A program made the translations under genes and the position numbers. A DNA stretch of 64,000 nt from Methanogenium cariaci JCM 10550 (lineage in GTDB: Archaea; Halobacteriota; Methanomicrobia; Methanomicrobiales; Methanomicrobiaceae), in assembly GCF_001315945.1 (NCBI RefSeq), contig NZ_BBBG01000005.1, positions 1-64,000 of the forward strand, in the 5' to 3' direction. Below, one piece after another: positions 39,737 to 51,794 of the stretch (position 1 is the first letter of the stretch; the number at the start of each line of letters is the position of its first letter). Under the pieces are notes generated by a model. That model made no database searches. It saw only the letters and a list, made by a program, of their open reading frames with translations, and was not told the DNA's origin.

Positions 39737-40219
39737 CTATTTTCCGTGATCAGGCCTCATCTCTGCTGTCGGAATCAGCAGTCCCTTCTTTGGTATAATC
39801 TTGTTTTTTTTGTATGTGAGCTCGATTACGCCGTTTTTGAATGTGTGGGCGAGGGATTTTTGCATGGCTCCTTCTGCCGGGTATGCCGCGCGGTAGGTGA
39901 TGTCCCCCCCTGCACGCGCCGAGAGAGTGATCACTTCCCCGTCAAGGGTGTAGCTGATCTCTTCCGAAACCGTGCCCGGAAGTTCTGTGGTGATGGTCAC
40001 GCAGTCCTGGTGTTCATGGCGTTCAAAGACCGGTTCGCGTATATTCGGATCCCTTCTCTCCGTCCGGGTCTCCGTTTCCATGCTTTTCGGCAGACACGCT
40101 GCAGCGATGATAATATTGATCTCTCCGGTCAGCATCTCGCTGGTATTCATCGTTTCTTCAAAGAGTCTGCGCATCAGTTCGGTGAACTGGTTGACCCGTT
40201 CGTCCTGTTCTTTTGTCAT
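39737..40219 (-). CDS. Small heat-shock protein Hsp20-like
   Basis: An alpha-crystallin-type chaperone of about 160 residues. The central beta-sandwich has DCVTITTELPGTVSEEI, and the expected C-terminal IxI-type motif is GLLIP, followed by a basic tail KIIPKKG just before it. It lies 25 bases downstream of the cdc48 gene on the same strand, so chaperone and unfoldase are probably co-expressed. The frame is intact. Confidence 0.8.
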   Translation of the reverse strand: MTKEQDERVNQFTELMRRLFEETMNTSEMLTGEINIIIAAACLPKSMETETRTERRDPNIREPVFERHEHQDCVTITTELPGTVSEEISYTLDGEVITLSARAGGDITYRAAYPAEGAMQKSLAHTFKNGVIELTYKKNKIIPKKGLLIPTAEMRPDHGK

Positions 40220-40243
40220 GATATTCACCTATTTTGTTTTTGT

Positions 40244-42735
40244 TCAGGATTCCAAAAGCTGTTCCAGAGCGTTCGTCTGTTCCTTTATTGCGGAGAAATT
40301 CTTCTTCATCTTTCCAAATGTGGCACTTCTGAGTTTCTTTCGGGCTTCCTGAACGGCTGCATTGTCCTGGTGGCCGAATCCTGCACGGGTGAGTGTCGAG
40401 CCTGCCTTTTCCAGGACCGAACGTTCCTCCTCATGATAGATGATGCCCCATGCAAGCCGTTCGTTCTTTTCGATGGCCTCTTGGTCCAGGGTTGCCTTCA
40501 CGTTCTTCATCGCAGTTTCAAAGTGCTTCTTTGTCACCCGCACGTTGGCCAGTGCGTCGCTGCGTTCAGTCTCATTCTTTTTTGCCATTGCCGTGATGAA
40601 TTCCCGCATTGCATTGAGTTTTGCCTCCCTGATGAGTGCCTCGATATCAGCACCGACATACCCTTCCGTTGCGTCCACCAGTGCCCCGGTATTGACGTCG
40701 CCTGCAAGGACGGATTCATCCCTGCCCATGTAAACGGCAAAGATTTTTTTGCGTGAATCTTTGTCGGGCGGGGGGGGCACATAGACCGCCCGGTCAAACC
40801 GTCCGGGGCGCATCATCGCATCGTCAAGCATATCCGGACGGTTCGTCGCACCGAGGATGGTGACATTGTTTAACTCTTCGAGCCCGTCGAGTTCGGTCAG
40901 GATCTGGCTGACCACGCTCTCGGTGACGTGGGACGAACCCTCGTAACTACCCCCCCGCCTCGGAAGCAGTGCGTCAATCTCGTCAAAGAAGATGATGGAA
41001 GGTGCTGCCTGACGTGCCTTCCGGAAGATGTCACGGATGCCTTTCTCAGATTCTCCGACCCACTTTGAGAGGAGTTCCGGGCCCTTTATGGAGATGAAAT
41101 TACATTCACTCTCGTTGGCGACTGCCTTTGCAAGCATGGTTTTGCCAGTACCCGGCGGGCCGAAGAGCAGGATGCCGGACGGTGGGCGGGTGCCAAGCCG
41201 CTCGAAGACCTCCGGGTACTTCAGCGGCCATTCAACCGCTTCCGTGAGTTCAGCCTTGATATCCTCAAGACCGCCCACATCATCCCAGGTGACCTCCGGG
41301 ATCTCAACAAGCACCTCGCGCATCGCAGAGGGCTCGACATTGCTGAGGGCCGCCTCAAAGTCATCGCGGGTTACCCGCAGGGTGTCGAGAATCGCAAGCG
41401 GTATCTCCTCATCCATCCGGATGCCCACCATGCTCTTGCGCAGGGCATGCATCGCGGCTTCCTTCACCAGAAGCGCGATGTCGGCACCGACAAACCCGTG
41501 AGTGGCTGCGGCGTAGGGCTTTAGGAACTTCTTCCGGCGGCGTTCCTCATCGCTGCTTCCTTCCCCCCCTTCCCCCCCTACATGATCCTCTTCGGTCAGG
41601 GTGACGGCTCAAGGTCCAGCGGGACGCCGCGGCTGTGGACCTGGAAGATTTCAAGCCGCCCTTTTTTGTCAGGGATGCCAATCTCAATCTCCCGGTCAAA
41701 CCGGCCTCCGCGCCTGAGTGCGGGGGGGTCGATATTATCCGGCAGGTTTGTCGCGGCAATGACAATGACCTGGCCCCGGCCCTTCAGACCGTCCATGAGG
41801 GAGAGGAGCTGCGCCACCACCCGCTGTTCGACCTCTCCTTTGGTATCTGCACGCTTGGGGGGGGCAATCGAATCAATCTCATCAATGAAGATGATCGTCG
41901 GTGCATTCTCCTGTGCCTCCTCAAAGACCTCCCTGAGTTTGCCTTCGGACTCGCCGTAGTACTTGCTCATGATTTCCGGGCCCGAGAGACTGATAAAGTG
42001 CGCATCTACCTCGTTTGCGACCGCCTTTGTAATCAGGGTCTTGCCGGTACCCGGCGGGCCGTAGAGGAGCACACCCTTGGGCGGTTCAATGCCCAGACGC
42101 TCAAATATCTCCGGGTGGCGCAGCGGGAGTTCGATCATCTCGCGGACCTGATCGAGTTCACGCCCGAGGCCGCCGATGTCCTCATAGTGAATGTCAGGTA
42201 CATCGTATGTCTTCTTTCCTTCTTTGGGACTGTATGGCTCTTCTTTCAGTAGCAGTTCGGTGTTCTGGGTCACAATCCCCACACCCTTTGGAGAGAGCTT
42301 TGTGATCACAAACGTGAGTGTGGTGCCCAGAAGGGCGACGCGGAACTGCTGGCCTTCGACAACCGGGCGGCCAGCGATTATTCGTGCAAACGACTGTTCT
42401 AATCCGCTGAGACGAATCGGGTGTGTCGGCTGAATTACCACTTTTGTTGCCTCGTGCACCTCGGCCTTCCGGATCCTGACCTTTTCATCAATGCCTGCAT
42501 GGGCATTGCCCCCCCGGATATTTCCGTCAATGCGGATGATGGCCCTCCCGCGGTCCTCCGGGAATCCCGGCCATATGATGGCTGCGGCCTTTTCACGGCC
42601 GGATATTTCAATCACATCACCGCTTCGCAGTCCGAGAGCGCTCATTACCTCCGTACTGATGCGTGCAATACCTCGTCCGGCGTCTTCATGTGCTGCTTCT
42701 TTTACGGTAACTTCTACTGGTGATGATGATGTCAT
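40244..42735 (-). CDS. cdc48: CDC48/VCP AAA+ ATPase
   Basis: A hexameric unfoldase of about 830 residues. An N-terminal double-psi barrel domain (residues 1-180) is followed by D1 and D2, each with Walker A GPPGTGKT and Walker B (FIDEID, FFDEID), and a C-terminal extension. The start at 42735 has GAGGAAA about ten bases upstream. One break near 41605 (between SPVTLTEE and the linker) splits D1 from D2. The linker between the domains contains two C7 runs, making GGEGGEG. It feeds substrates to the proteasome. Confidence 0.94.
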
Positions 42736-42870
42736 ATGAATAATTTCCTCAGAGTTATTTACCAATAGTAAAGGTTTGTTACTATATCAAATTTTCCTAG
42801 GGGGGGCGGCGACCTCAGGCGTGAATTAAATAAAAGGAGGAGGATGAGTTTTTTAAGAGATGGTATCCGA

Positions 42871-43466
42871 TCAGTGGTGCAATTCGCTTTTTTTGGATAG
42901 GATGGATATTCCAGACTCTGTCACGACTGCGTCAAGCGTCTGGTCGGTTGGTTCAGAGGGAATTTTGTTGCATTCCTGCACGGCGAATGCGACACCCACC
43001 GTTGAAAAATGGTTGTGTTGTGCAAGAAACCGGTCATAGTATCCGGCACCATATCCGATGCGGTTGCCGTCCGTGTCAAACCCGAGGAGGGGGATCAGTG
43101 CCACCTCTATTTCTGCCGGGTCTGCCGGGATTTCATTCCCGAGTGGTTCGGGCACATGGAACGTGCCCGGCACCAGCACATCAGGGTTCTGATGTACGAG
43201 AACCTGAGGCTGCAGTCCTCGCGCTGGATGATGGGCACCATGACATGCTTTCCTTCCTCAAGCAATGCGGTGATGAGCGGCCGGGTATCAACCTCCGGGG
43301 GTTTGGATGCGTAGACAAGGATGGTATCAAAGGGCGCTAAGAACTTCAGGAGGTGGGAGGCGATCTCTACACTGCGTGCGGCATACTGTTCCGGTGTGAT
43401 CTCTTCTCTGCGCAGACGCAGTGCCTGACGCAGGGTTTCTTTGGTGGATACGATGGGGGGGTTCAT
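42871..43466 (-). CDS. 5-formyltetrahydrofolate cyclo-ligase family protein
   Basis: ATP-dependent enzyme of the 5-FCL (FAU1) fold, with the conserved IGYGAGYYDRFL substrate and ATP loop and the N-terminal ETLRQALRLRREEIT. The frame breaks near 43180; joined length is about 197 residues. The start at 43466 gives MNPPIVSTKETLR. It lies downstream of aroD on the same strand. In methanogens the true pterin substrate is not certain. Confidence 0.87.
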
Positions 43467-43540
43467 GGTCTGTCGGTGTCCTGTGTGTGATCTCTGATTG
43501 GTATCCGGAATGGTTCCGGAAAAAGGGTATTTTATGTCGT

Positions 43541-44165
43541 TCACTCAAGCAGGCGAAGGATCTCCTGCATTTCGTTGATATGGTACTGACCCTCTGCGGT
43601 GGGTGTGCCAAAGTGGCAGTATACCATCTCGGATCCAAAGAGACCGGTAAGGACCCTGCCAAATCTCAGATCCGTTCCCATGGTCCCGGTGCATATGGGT
43701 CCGGCAGCGGCAGCTGTGAGAGTCAAAAGGTGCAGCAGGTCTTCTTTCGAGTGGGGTGTCGTGATCATTTTCGGGATGTTACCATATGCCCGGAGTCTCT
43801 TTTCACAGGCATGCAGCGTATCGGCATCCGGGGGGGTGTCGGGCAGGTGGAGGGATGCGATGACACCCGGCCCACGCGTTCTGACCTCATCGGCATACGC
43901 TGAAAACCGCTGTTCGATATCAATGTATGCTGCGTAGGGGGCACCACGGCTCAACAATTTTCCACCACTCAGCCGGGCTGCCGGAAAATTCTCCTCCCTC
44001 GGCACTGCTCCTGAGTGTTACAATAAAGGGCACGTCACATCTCTGGCAGACAGTCTTCGGTTTTGCATGGAAGAGGTCGATGCGCAGTTCAATATAATCC
44101 GCCCCCCCGGAACCGGCAGCCGCATCAATATCTGCCGGACGTGTCAGGGCCACAACCGTCTTCAT
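43541..44165 (-). CDS. aroD: 3-dehydroquinate dehydratase type I
   Basis: Type I (Schiff-base) dehydroquinase of the shikimate pathway, about 210 residues. Signatures are YIELRIDLF near residue 25 and TLRSSAEGG; the catalytic Lys is in IPKMITTP, followed by a C-terminal SEMVYCHFG. The frame breaks near 43945. A following gene for 5-FCL-like protein is co-directional. TATA-like sequence is not obvious. Confidence 0.88.
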
Positions 44166-44268
44166 AACTGTATTTCCTGTCTGTAGCGTTTTGCGTCCGG
44201 GTGGTAAAAGTATGTCTGGTGTACTTCCGGCAGGTGAGTATCTACATTGAGAGAATTGAAACCTTCAA

Positions 44269-45077
44269 ATGACTTCCGCCCGTACATATATGCTACTTGG
44301 TGGTCTGTTGAACGTAAATTATGGAGGATTTGTCCCGATAAGTACTGTTGACTGGAGAGGGCGATCGGTATGCACGGTTTTTCTGCGTGGATGTCCGGTT
44401 CACTGTCATTACTGCCATAACACCGCACTTCAGGGAGGGTCAGACTCCCGCAGCGTTGAGGAGATTCTTGACATGATTCACTCATCCCAGATGCTCATAT
44501 CAGGAGTGATCTTCTCCGGCGGTGAACCGACAATGCAGAAAGATGCCCTGATAGCGCTTGCCGAAGGCTGTCGTGCGATGGATGTAAAGGTCGGTGTCCA
44601 GACGAATGGGGTGTTTCCGGAAACCCTCGAGGCGCTCATCGAACATTCTCTCATCGACCTGGTCCATCTGGATATCAAAACACGGTGGGAGCATTATCCC
44701 AAACTGCTGAAGGTGAAACCTGAGGTGACGGCAAAGGTGCAGCGTTCCCTTTCCCTCTGCCGGGAGGCATACCTGACCGGGGGGGCTCTCCCGGAGTTTC
44801 AGGTGGTGGTCACGCTCTTTCCGGGCCGCGAGGATGATGTGGCATATATATCCCGTGAGGTTCCGGCGGATATTGACTTTGTCTTAAATCAGGGCGTTTC
44901 CGGTGGCCTCACCCCCCCCTGTCATTTAATGAACTGAAGGGACTTGCAGACAAGATACAGCGTCCGGTCCGGATTCGCACGCGTGATGACGGAGAAGTCA
45001 CCTATAAAAACGGTCAAATCATCATCGCTGACTCTATTGTCTTAACCGACATTCTGCAGGCCCGGCGTAATTACTGA
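44269..45077 (+). CDS. Anaerobic ribonucleotide reductase activating radical SAM protein (NrdG-like)
   Basis: A glycyl-radical-enzyme activase type radical SAM protein. The SAM cluster motif is CPVHCHYC (CX3CX2C, about residue 42), preceded by NYGGFVPISTVDWRGR; GVIFSGGEPTMQ and DLVHLDIK follow. The frame breaks at the seven-C run at 44913; joined length is about 269 residues. A TTG at 44308, just before NVNYGGF, could be the true start and the 13 extra residues artefactual. No NrdD gene is in the window. Confidence 0.82.
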
Positions 45078-45097
45078 AATAAGGATAAGAGACAGAT

Positions 45098-45652
45098 ATG
45101 AGAGTTATTGGAGTTGTCGGCCTTCCCGGAAGTGGCAAAGGTGAGTTTTCGCGTATTGCAGGAGTTCTTGATATCCCGGTTGTGGTGATGGGAGATTCCA
45201 TTCGTGAATATGTGCGGACATCAGGGCAGACCCTGTCCGATCTCTCGATGGGGGGGGAAGCATCCGCACAACTGCGTGAAAAGCTGGGACGTGATGCGAT
45301 TGCACAGCTCACTGTTCCGCGCGTGGAGGCCTGCGGAACCGAGGTCGTCATCATTGACGGCATTCGCAGTGAAGCGGAAGTGGTGCTCTTCCGAAGTCAT
45401 TTTCCTGATTTTTACCTCGTAGGTGTGGCATGTCCCGATGCGGTGCGGCTGGAACGGATATTCTGCCGTGGCAGAGAGGACGACGTCAGCTCAGCCGCAG
45501 AGCTGATGGCCCGTGACGAGAGGGAACGCGGCTGGGGACTGGATGCGGCGCTTGCGATGGCAGACGTGACGGTCACCAATGACGGGAGTCTGGAGGCATA
45601 CGAGACAGCAGTACGGGCATTGCTCCGCGAGTGTCTGGAGGGCAGTGCATGA
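45098..45652 (+). CDS. UPF0200 P-loop kinase-like protein
   Basis: A 184-residue nucleotide-binding protein with Walker A GLPGSGKGEF near residue 8, VVMGDSIREYV, and an Arg-rich LERIFCRGRE LID-like segment, as in adenylate and dephospho-CoA kinases. It matches the archaeal UPF0200 family. The start at 45098 has AAGGATAAGAGA upstream. Its stop overlaps the next ATG, so the two are coupled. Confidence 0.8.
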   Translation: MRVIGVVGLPGSGKGEFSRIAGVLDIPVVVMGDSIREYVRTSGQTLSDLSMGGEASAQLREKLGRDAIAQLTVPRVEACGTEVVIIDGIRSEAEVVLFRSHFPDFYLVGVACPDAVRLERIFCRGREDDVSSAAELMARDERERGWGLDAALAMADVTVTNDGSLEAYETAVRALLRECLEGSA

Positions 45653-46436
45653 AACTTCCGCTCTATTTTGCCTCTTCTTCCAAGGTGTGGTCATCGCCGG
45701 AGTGGGTATACGGCATCGAAGAGTGCGGATATGATGGCTGGGAGATTTCAGCCGATGGCAATTACCGGCTGGACAACCCGGAGGCGTTTGCAAAAATCAA
45801 AGAGATCATGGAGACCACACACCTTGCCATCAGCGTCCATGCACCGTTTACCGATCTCAATATCGGCTCCCTGAACGATCCCATCTACCGGGAGTCTATC
45901 CGTCAGATGCAGCTCTGTGTGACAAAGGCTGCGGATATCACCGATGTGGTGACGATTCACCCCCCCGGCTATGTCTCGCCCCCCCACGGGCGCCTGGTGC
46001 CGCAGAAGGTCTGGAACCTACACAAGGAGGCGCTCCGGGAAATTGGAGCGACGGGTATTGATACCGGGGGGGTGCGTGTCTGTCTGGAGAATATGCCAAA
46101 GATTCCTGATTTCCTCTGTATGGAAGCGGATGAACACTATGGCATGATTGAAGGAGTGGACGGCATTCATGCCACCGTGGACCTGGGGGGGCATGCGAAC
46201 ACCACCGGTCAGGTTAAGTCCTACCTGGACTGTATCGGAACCGCGACCCATATGCATATTCATGACAATCGCGGCCGTTCGGATGAACACCTCGCCCTGG
46301 GGGGGCAGGCAGCATTGACTGGGATGCTGCCGGTGCCCGTATCTGTGCCGCATACCACGGCATCTGTGTCGTGGAAGGACGCAATCTGGACGAGGCCGCC
46401 ATAAGCAGAGACGTTTTCCGGAGGTGTTTCCGATAG
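45649..46436 (+). CDS. TIM-barrel sugar isomerase/AP endonuclease-like protein
   Basis: A xylose-isomerase-like TIM barrel of about 260 residues. Visible metal-site segments are HAPFTDLNIGS, VTIHPPGYVS, CLENMP and HMHIHDNRG with the conserved His and Asp residues. The frame breaks near 46310; the correct frame continues SIDWDAAGARICAAYHG and ends at 46436. The start codon overlaps the stop of the P-loop gene. The substrate is unknown. Confidence 0.82.
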
Positions 46437-47385
46437 CCGGAGAGACGCTTCAGGTGTATTTCCTCGGAACGGCAGGCGCTCTCCCGACGCCGAACCGGAA
46501 TCCGGCATGCATCATGATCCGGCGGGGGGGTGCGGATTCCCTGCTCTTTGACTGTGGTGAGGGAGCCCAGCAGCAGATGATGCGGGCAAAAACTGGTTTT
46601 ACGGTCGATGCCCTCTTTATCTCCCATTGGCATGCAGATCATTATCTCGGAGTCCCCCGGCCTGATTCATACGCTCTCGTTTATGGGCAGAACAGAGCCA
46701 CTTACCATATACGGGCCCCCCCGCTGGGTGGACGAGTTTGTAGAAGGCATTCTCGCACTCGCAAAGAAGCCGCCGGGATTCAGGCTGGAGGGCCGGGCTC
46801 TGAACCATGGTGATGTGGTGCCGTTTCACGGATATCAGGTTCGTGCGTTCTCTGCTCAGCACGGCATTCCGGGGCTGGGATATATCCTTGAAGAGGATGC
46901 ACGCCCCCCCGGCCGGTTTAATCGCGAGGAAGCAATCCGGCTGGGTGTGCCGGAGGGGGCGTCTCTTTGGAAAACTCCAGCGGGGAGAGGCAGTCACGGT
47001 CGAAATCGACGGTAAAGAGATGGTGGTGGCCGCAGACCAGGTGGTCGGCCCCCCCTCACGGCCCGGCCGGAAAGTTGTCTACACCGGTGACACCCGCCCG
47101 AATGTGCGCTCTTGGCTGGGATGGGGAATGGATGCCAATCTCCTGATTCATGATGCCACCTTTGATGAGAGTGAGGCGGAGCGTGCGCCGGAGGTCTATC
47201 ACTCCACTGCAGCGGAGGCGGGGATGGTTGCAGCCCAGATCGATGCCGCCCGCCTTGCTCTTGTCCATACCAGTTCCCGATATACTAATACAATAACGCA
47301 TATACAGGATGCAGGGAAACACTATTCAGGACAGGTGTTCGCACCTGATGATCTCGATATCATCGAGATTCCCTACCGGAGCTGA
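46424..47385 (+). CDS. rnz: Ribonuclease Z
   Basis: Matures tRNA 3' ends. The metallo-beta-lactamase core is clear: YFLGTAGALPTPNRNP, the zinc motif SHWHADHYLG near residue 67, VYTGDTRP and the C-terminal HTSSRY. The frame breaks near 46660 and 46965; joined length is about 320 residues. The GTG at 46424 overlaps the end of the TIM-barrel gene, so a downstream GTG is an alternative start. It acts with RtcB and archease, also in this window, in tRNA maturation. Confidence 0.9.
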
Positions 47386-47407
47386 ATAAAAATGACAGGG
47401 GAAGGTG

Positions 47408-48619
47408 ATGAAACTGGAGCTACCGATCTCCACCCGAACCCGTCTGTTTCTGACCGGGTTTGTTGCTCTCCTGATCTGTGCATTCGCCGCAAGTGCCGCC
47501 GGCATCTATCTCGGTTCAGCACGTGATGTGCTCTCTCTCCTGCCGGGACTGATGGTCATGGTACCCCCCCGTCCATTAATATGCGGGGGAGTATATCCGG
47601 CGTGCTGGCATCCCGCCTCTCCTCATCGATGCATTTGGGGGGGCATTTGAAGTAGAGTTTTCCCGTGAGTCTGTGCTGGGATCCAATCTCCGTGCCTCTT
47701 TTTTGTCAACGGTAATCATCGGGTTCTGGCTGGGCCTCATCGTCTCCGGCATCTGCGCGGTCTTTGGTATTGAGGGTCTGGGTGTTATCGATTATGTGGT
47801 CATTTCCGTTGTGTCAGGCATTGTTTCCGGACTCATTGTCATGGGTATCACGCTCATTGTGGTGCTGATCAGTTACCGCTTCGGCCTGGATCTGGATATG
47901 ATCGCAGCACCCTCCGTTACAACGGCAGGAGACATTGTCACCCTGCCGGTGCTTGTTGTGACAACCCTCTTCTTTGTTACGCTGGCACCCTTGGTGCTCC
48001 ATATCCTCTTTGGTATCGTGCTCATTCTGAGTGCTGCCTGTCTCATCTATTCTGTCTATCTCAATGAACCGGTCTTCGAGATAAACCGCGAAATTCTGCC
48101 GCTGCTGTTGATTTTGTCCGTTGTCGGAACGCTTGCCGGGCTGACCTACACCCTTGATCTGGAACAGCTCATCGAGTTTGCCGTGTTTCTGATTATCATC
48201 CCTCCATTTACCGGACTGTGCGGGTCGATTGCGGGGATTCTCTGTTCCCGGCTTGCAACGGGCATGCATATGGGTGAAATTGATGTGAAGGCATATCCGG
48301 AACGACCGGTGCTGGAACAGTTTGGGGGATCATATATCTATGCACTGTTTGTATTCCCCCCCTTATTGGCCTGATTGCCCAAGGGGCGTCAGGGCTGATG
48401 GGCATTACCTCCCCCCCCGGCCTTTTTGAGCTCATCGGTATCTGTACCATATCCGGGATGATCGTCATTACGATTGTAAACATCATCGCTTATGCAACCG
48501 CGGGGTTATCCTTCCGCTACGGGCTTGACCCGGACAATTTTGGTATACCGGTGATCACAAGTACAATAGATCTGGTTGGTGCGGGTATCCTTGTGGCCGT
48601 TATTAATATACTCATATAA
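47408..48619 (+). CDS. MgtE-like divalent cation transporter, membrane part
   Basis: A polytopic membrane protein of about 400 residues with two MgtE-type repeats: LLPGLMVMVPP in the first and EFAVFLIIIPPFTGLCGSIAG in the second, each followed by a conserved LASRLS- or CSRLATGMHMG-like segment. It lacks the cytoplasmic N- and CBS domains of bacterial MgtE. The frame breaks near 47570, 47640 and 48355. The start at 47408 is preferred over the upstream GTG. The following gene encodes a matching regulator. Confidence 0.78.
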
Positions 48620-48674
48620 GGATATACCATAATATCAGATACGACAAAGTGTATCATGAAAGGACTATACGCCC

Positions 48675-49862
48675 ATGAGTGATTTAGAGTACCAGCCGGT
48701 CAGTTTTAAAGATGTACTGATTGAAATGAAGGACATCTCAGAACTGATGGTTGATCTTGCTTATTCTGCGATTCTTTTTGAAAGCCGTGAAATTGCCCAG
48801 GAAGTTATTACCCTTGAAGAACGGATGAACCAACTGGTTTACCAGGCCCGGATACAGAGTATCCTCGGGGCGCGGAGGGTTGAGGAAGCCGAGTCAATGA
48901 GCGGGATGTTGCAGGTCAGTGAAGCGGCGGAAAAAATTTCCAATTCTGCGTCTGAGATTGCAACCATTATCCTGAAAGATGTAAAGTTTCCTGCAAAACT
49001 CCGTCTCGCGATGCCGGATGCCGAAGAGGTTACGGAACGGGTGGTTGTTGACAAAGAGAGCATCATTGACGGGGGGGTGACTCTGGGTCAACAGAAACTC
49101 CAGAGCAGCACCGGGATGCGTGTCATTGCCATCCGGCGTGGTGTCTCGTGGATTTACGATCCCGAGCGTGAAACCCGAATTCTTGACGGAGATATCCTCA
49201 TTGCAAAAGGCCCGGAGAGTGGAATTATCCCGTTGTATGAACTCTGCGGGAGAGAGGTTCCGGTAACCGATGAGTCTCCGGAAGGGAGTGTGGTGACCGA
49301 CCTCGACCGGGCGGTCCGTCTGATCGTCAAGATGAAGGATACCTCTGAGCTTGCCGTCGGCCTTGCGTATACATCATTGCTCTTTAACAACAGAGAGGTC
49401 GCAGATGAAGTGGTATCCCTTGGCACCCGGATGGATGACATGCGGTATAAACTGGACCTCTGGATTCTTGAAGCTGCAAAACGCATCTCTAATGTGGAGT
49501 ACCTGCGTGGGTTACTCTACATGTCATCATTTGCGGATAGTATTACCAATGCCGCAGGTTCTATTATTGATGTCATTTTACGGGACATCGAGATCCCGCC
49601 GGTTTTTAAGAAGATTGTACGGGAGTCCGATGAAATTATTTCTCGGATTGAAGTGCAGGAAGGCTCAGAACTTTCCGGGAAAAGCCTGAAAGAAGCTTCA
49701 CTGACAACGGTGGCCGGTATGGTTGTCCTTGCGGTCAGACACAAGAATAAATGGAAATATCGTCCGAGAAAGGATGAAATATTACGTTCCGGAGATATTA
49801 TCATCGCCAAAGGGCGGCGGGACGGAGAATGCCGTCTGTATGATCTCTCCCGCGGAACCTGA
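48675..49862 (+). CDS. Tandem PhoU / TrkA-C regulatory protein
   Basis: A 395-residue soluble protein with two copies of a unit: a helical PhoU-like domain (about residues 1-115 and 205-310) followed by a TrkA-C (RCK_C) domain (about residues 120-195 and 315-395). The repeat shows in MKDISELMVDLAYSAILFESRE versus MKDTSELAVGLAYTSLLFNNRE. The C-terminal TrkA-C parts hold AKGPESG and AKGRRDG. It follows the MgtE-like gene by 55 bases, so it is probably its cytoplasmic gate or sensor. One seven-G run does not break the frame. Confidence 0.82.
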   Translation: MSDLEYQPVSFKDVLIEMKDISELMVDLAYSAILFESREIAQEVITLEERMNQLVYQARIQSILGARRVEEAESMSGMLQVSEAAEKISNSASEIATIILKDVKFPAKLRLAMPDAEEVTERVVVDKESIIDGGVTLGQQKLQSSTGMRVIAIRRGVSWIYDPERETRILDGDILIAKGPESGIIPLYELCGREVPVTDESPEGSVVTDLDRAVRLIVKMKDTSELAVGLAYTSLLFNNREVADEVVSLGTRMDDMRYKLDLWILEAAKRISNVEYLRGLLYMSSFADSITNAAGSIIDVILRDIEIPPVFKKIVRESDEIISRIEVQEGSELSGKSLKEASLTTVAGMVVLAVRHKNKWKYRPRKDEILRSGDIIIAKGRRDGECRLYDLSRGT

Positions 49863-49941
49863 TCTCCTGATAGTAACGTGATTATATTGATCATAACGTG
49901 ATATATTGATAGTAAAATGAATTCGATGAGTGTGAAATAAC

Positions 49942-51794
49942 ATGAGTAATGGAGAAATGACTGTTTACCGCCTCGCCCCCCCTGCATGTGATCTGGGTGA
50001 TGTGGAAGAAGGCAAAGTGTATGTCGTGCGTGTACAGGGATTTGCCGACTTTGGTACCTTTGTGTATCTCAATGACCGGATCAAAGGTCTGATACACAAA
50101 TCGAATGTAAAGACCCACCATCAGGAAGGGGGGGAAACCCTGTTTGTTCGTGTACGGGAAGTGCGCAAAAACGGCAACATCGATCTTGAGGAAATCGTCC
50201 CGACCCGCTACCGGACGGAGACGGTGGCAAAGAAACTCTCGACCATCAGGCTGGGTGACCTTCCGGACAAAGTTGGCAGGCATGTCACTATTGAAGCAGA
50301 AGTTGCACAGATAAAACAGACCTCGGGGCCTACGATATTCACCGTTATTGATGAGACCTCGGCGGAGGATGCCGCAGCTTCATTGAGGCAGGGGGGGTAC
50401 GTGCCTACCCGGAGGTCGAACTGGGGGGGGACATGGTATCCGTTTCGGGTGAGGTAATGCTCAGGAACAACCGCCTTCAGATTGAGGTTTCAAACATGCG
50501 GGTTCTCTCCGGTGAGGAACAGGAGAGTGTGAATCTGCGTATTGCAGAGGCACTGGATCAGCGCGCAGAACCGGAAGATATCCCGTTCATGGTGGAAAGT
50601 GAGGTGCTGGATCGTCTCAAACCGGAGATGCAGAAGGTAGCAAAGATCATTCGGAAAGCGATCTTCACCGCCCAGCCGATCGTGCTGCGTCACCATGCGG
50701 ATGCGGATGGCATTACCGCCGCAGTGGCGGTTGAACGTGCGGTCACCCACCTGATTCGTGAGAATGGCGGAGACCTTGACACCGAGGGCCATATGTTCAA
50801 GCGGGCTCCGTCAAAGGCGCCATTCTATGAGATTGAGGATATCACCCGTGACCTTGACTTTGCCCTGAAGGACTTTGTCCGGTTTGGCCAGAAACTGCCG
50901 CTCATTGTCATGATGGACAATGGCTCCACCGAAGAGGACGAGCCGTCATACCGGATGGCAAAGATATACAATATCCCGATTGTGGTCGTTGACCACCACC
51001 ACCCCGATGAGAGCACCGATGCCTATCTCGATGCACATGTGAACCCATACCACGTCGGCGGAGACTTTGGGGTGACCGCAGGGGATGCTCGGCGCCGAAC
51101 TGGCTCGCATGATCTTCCCCCCCGGTGTAGAGAGTGAGGTCCGCCACTTCCCGGCAGTTGCGGCAGTGGGTGACCGGAGTGAAGCACCGGAACGCCAGCA
51201 GTATCTGGACCTTATCAGCGACGAATGGACGGAGGAACACTGCAAGGATGTCGCTCTTGCCCTTGATTATGAACAGTTCTGGCTCCGGTTTAACGACGGA
51301 CGGGAAATTGTAAAAGACATTCTTGACGTTAATGGAGAACACGACCGCCATGAACGCCTCGTTGCCCTTCTCGTACAGGAAGCAAATCTTGCCATCAAAG
51401 AACAGCTGAGTGCGTCAATGCCGCATGTCGTCGAGAAAGACCTTGGAAACACGGCGAAACTCTTCATGCTGGATGTGGAAATATATGCCCACCGGTTCAC
51501 CTTCCCCCCCCACCCGGCAAGACCTCCGGCGAGGTGCATGACATCCTCTGCAGACGCAATGCCGGTGCACCGGTAGTGACGCTGGGTATCGGGCCTGACT
51601 TTGTGGTCATCCGGTCGCGTGGTGTTCTGATGAACATCCCGAAGATGGTACGTGAACTCAGAGAAGAGGTCATTGGCGGCGGAGTGAACGGCGGAGGCCA
51701 CCTTGTCGTTGGAAGCATAAAATTTGTGGAAGGTATGCGGAAAACGGTAATTGAAAGCCTCATTGCGAAGATTGAAGAATATCCTGTCGAATAA
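49942..51794 (+). CDS. Archaeal RecJ-like DHH phosphoesterase with S1/OB domains
   Basis: An N-terminal S1-type RNA-binding domain (VYVVRVQGFADFGTFVYL) and an OB region are followed by a DHH catalytic core (LRHHADADGIT, then VDHHHPDE) and a DHHA1-like C-terminal part ending VNGGGHLVVGSIKF. Archaeal members act as single-strand exonucleases or nanoRNases linked to the replisome. The frame breaks near 50390, 51080 and 51515; joined length is about 615 residues, which is complete. Confidence 0.87.
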
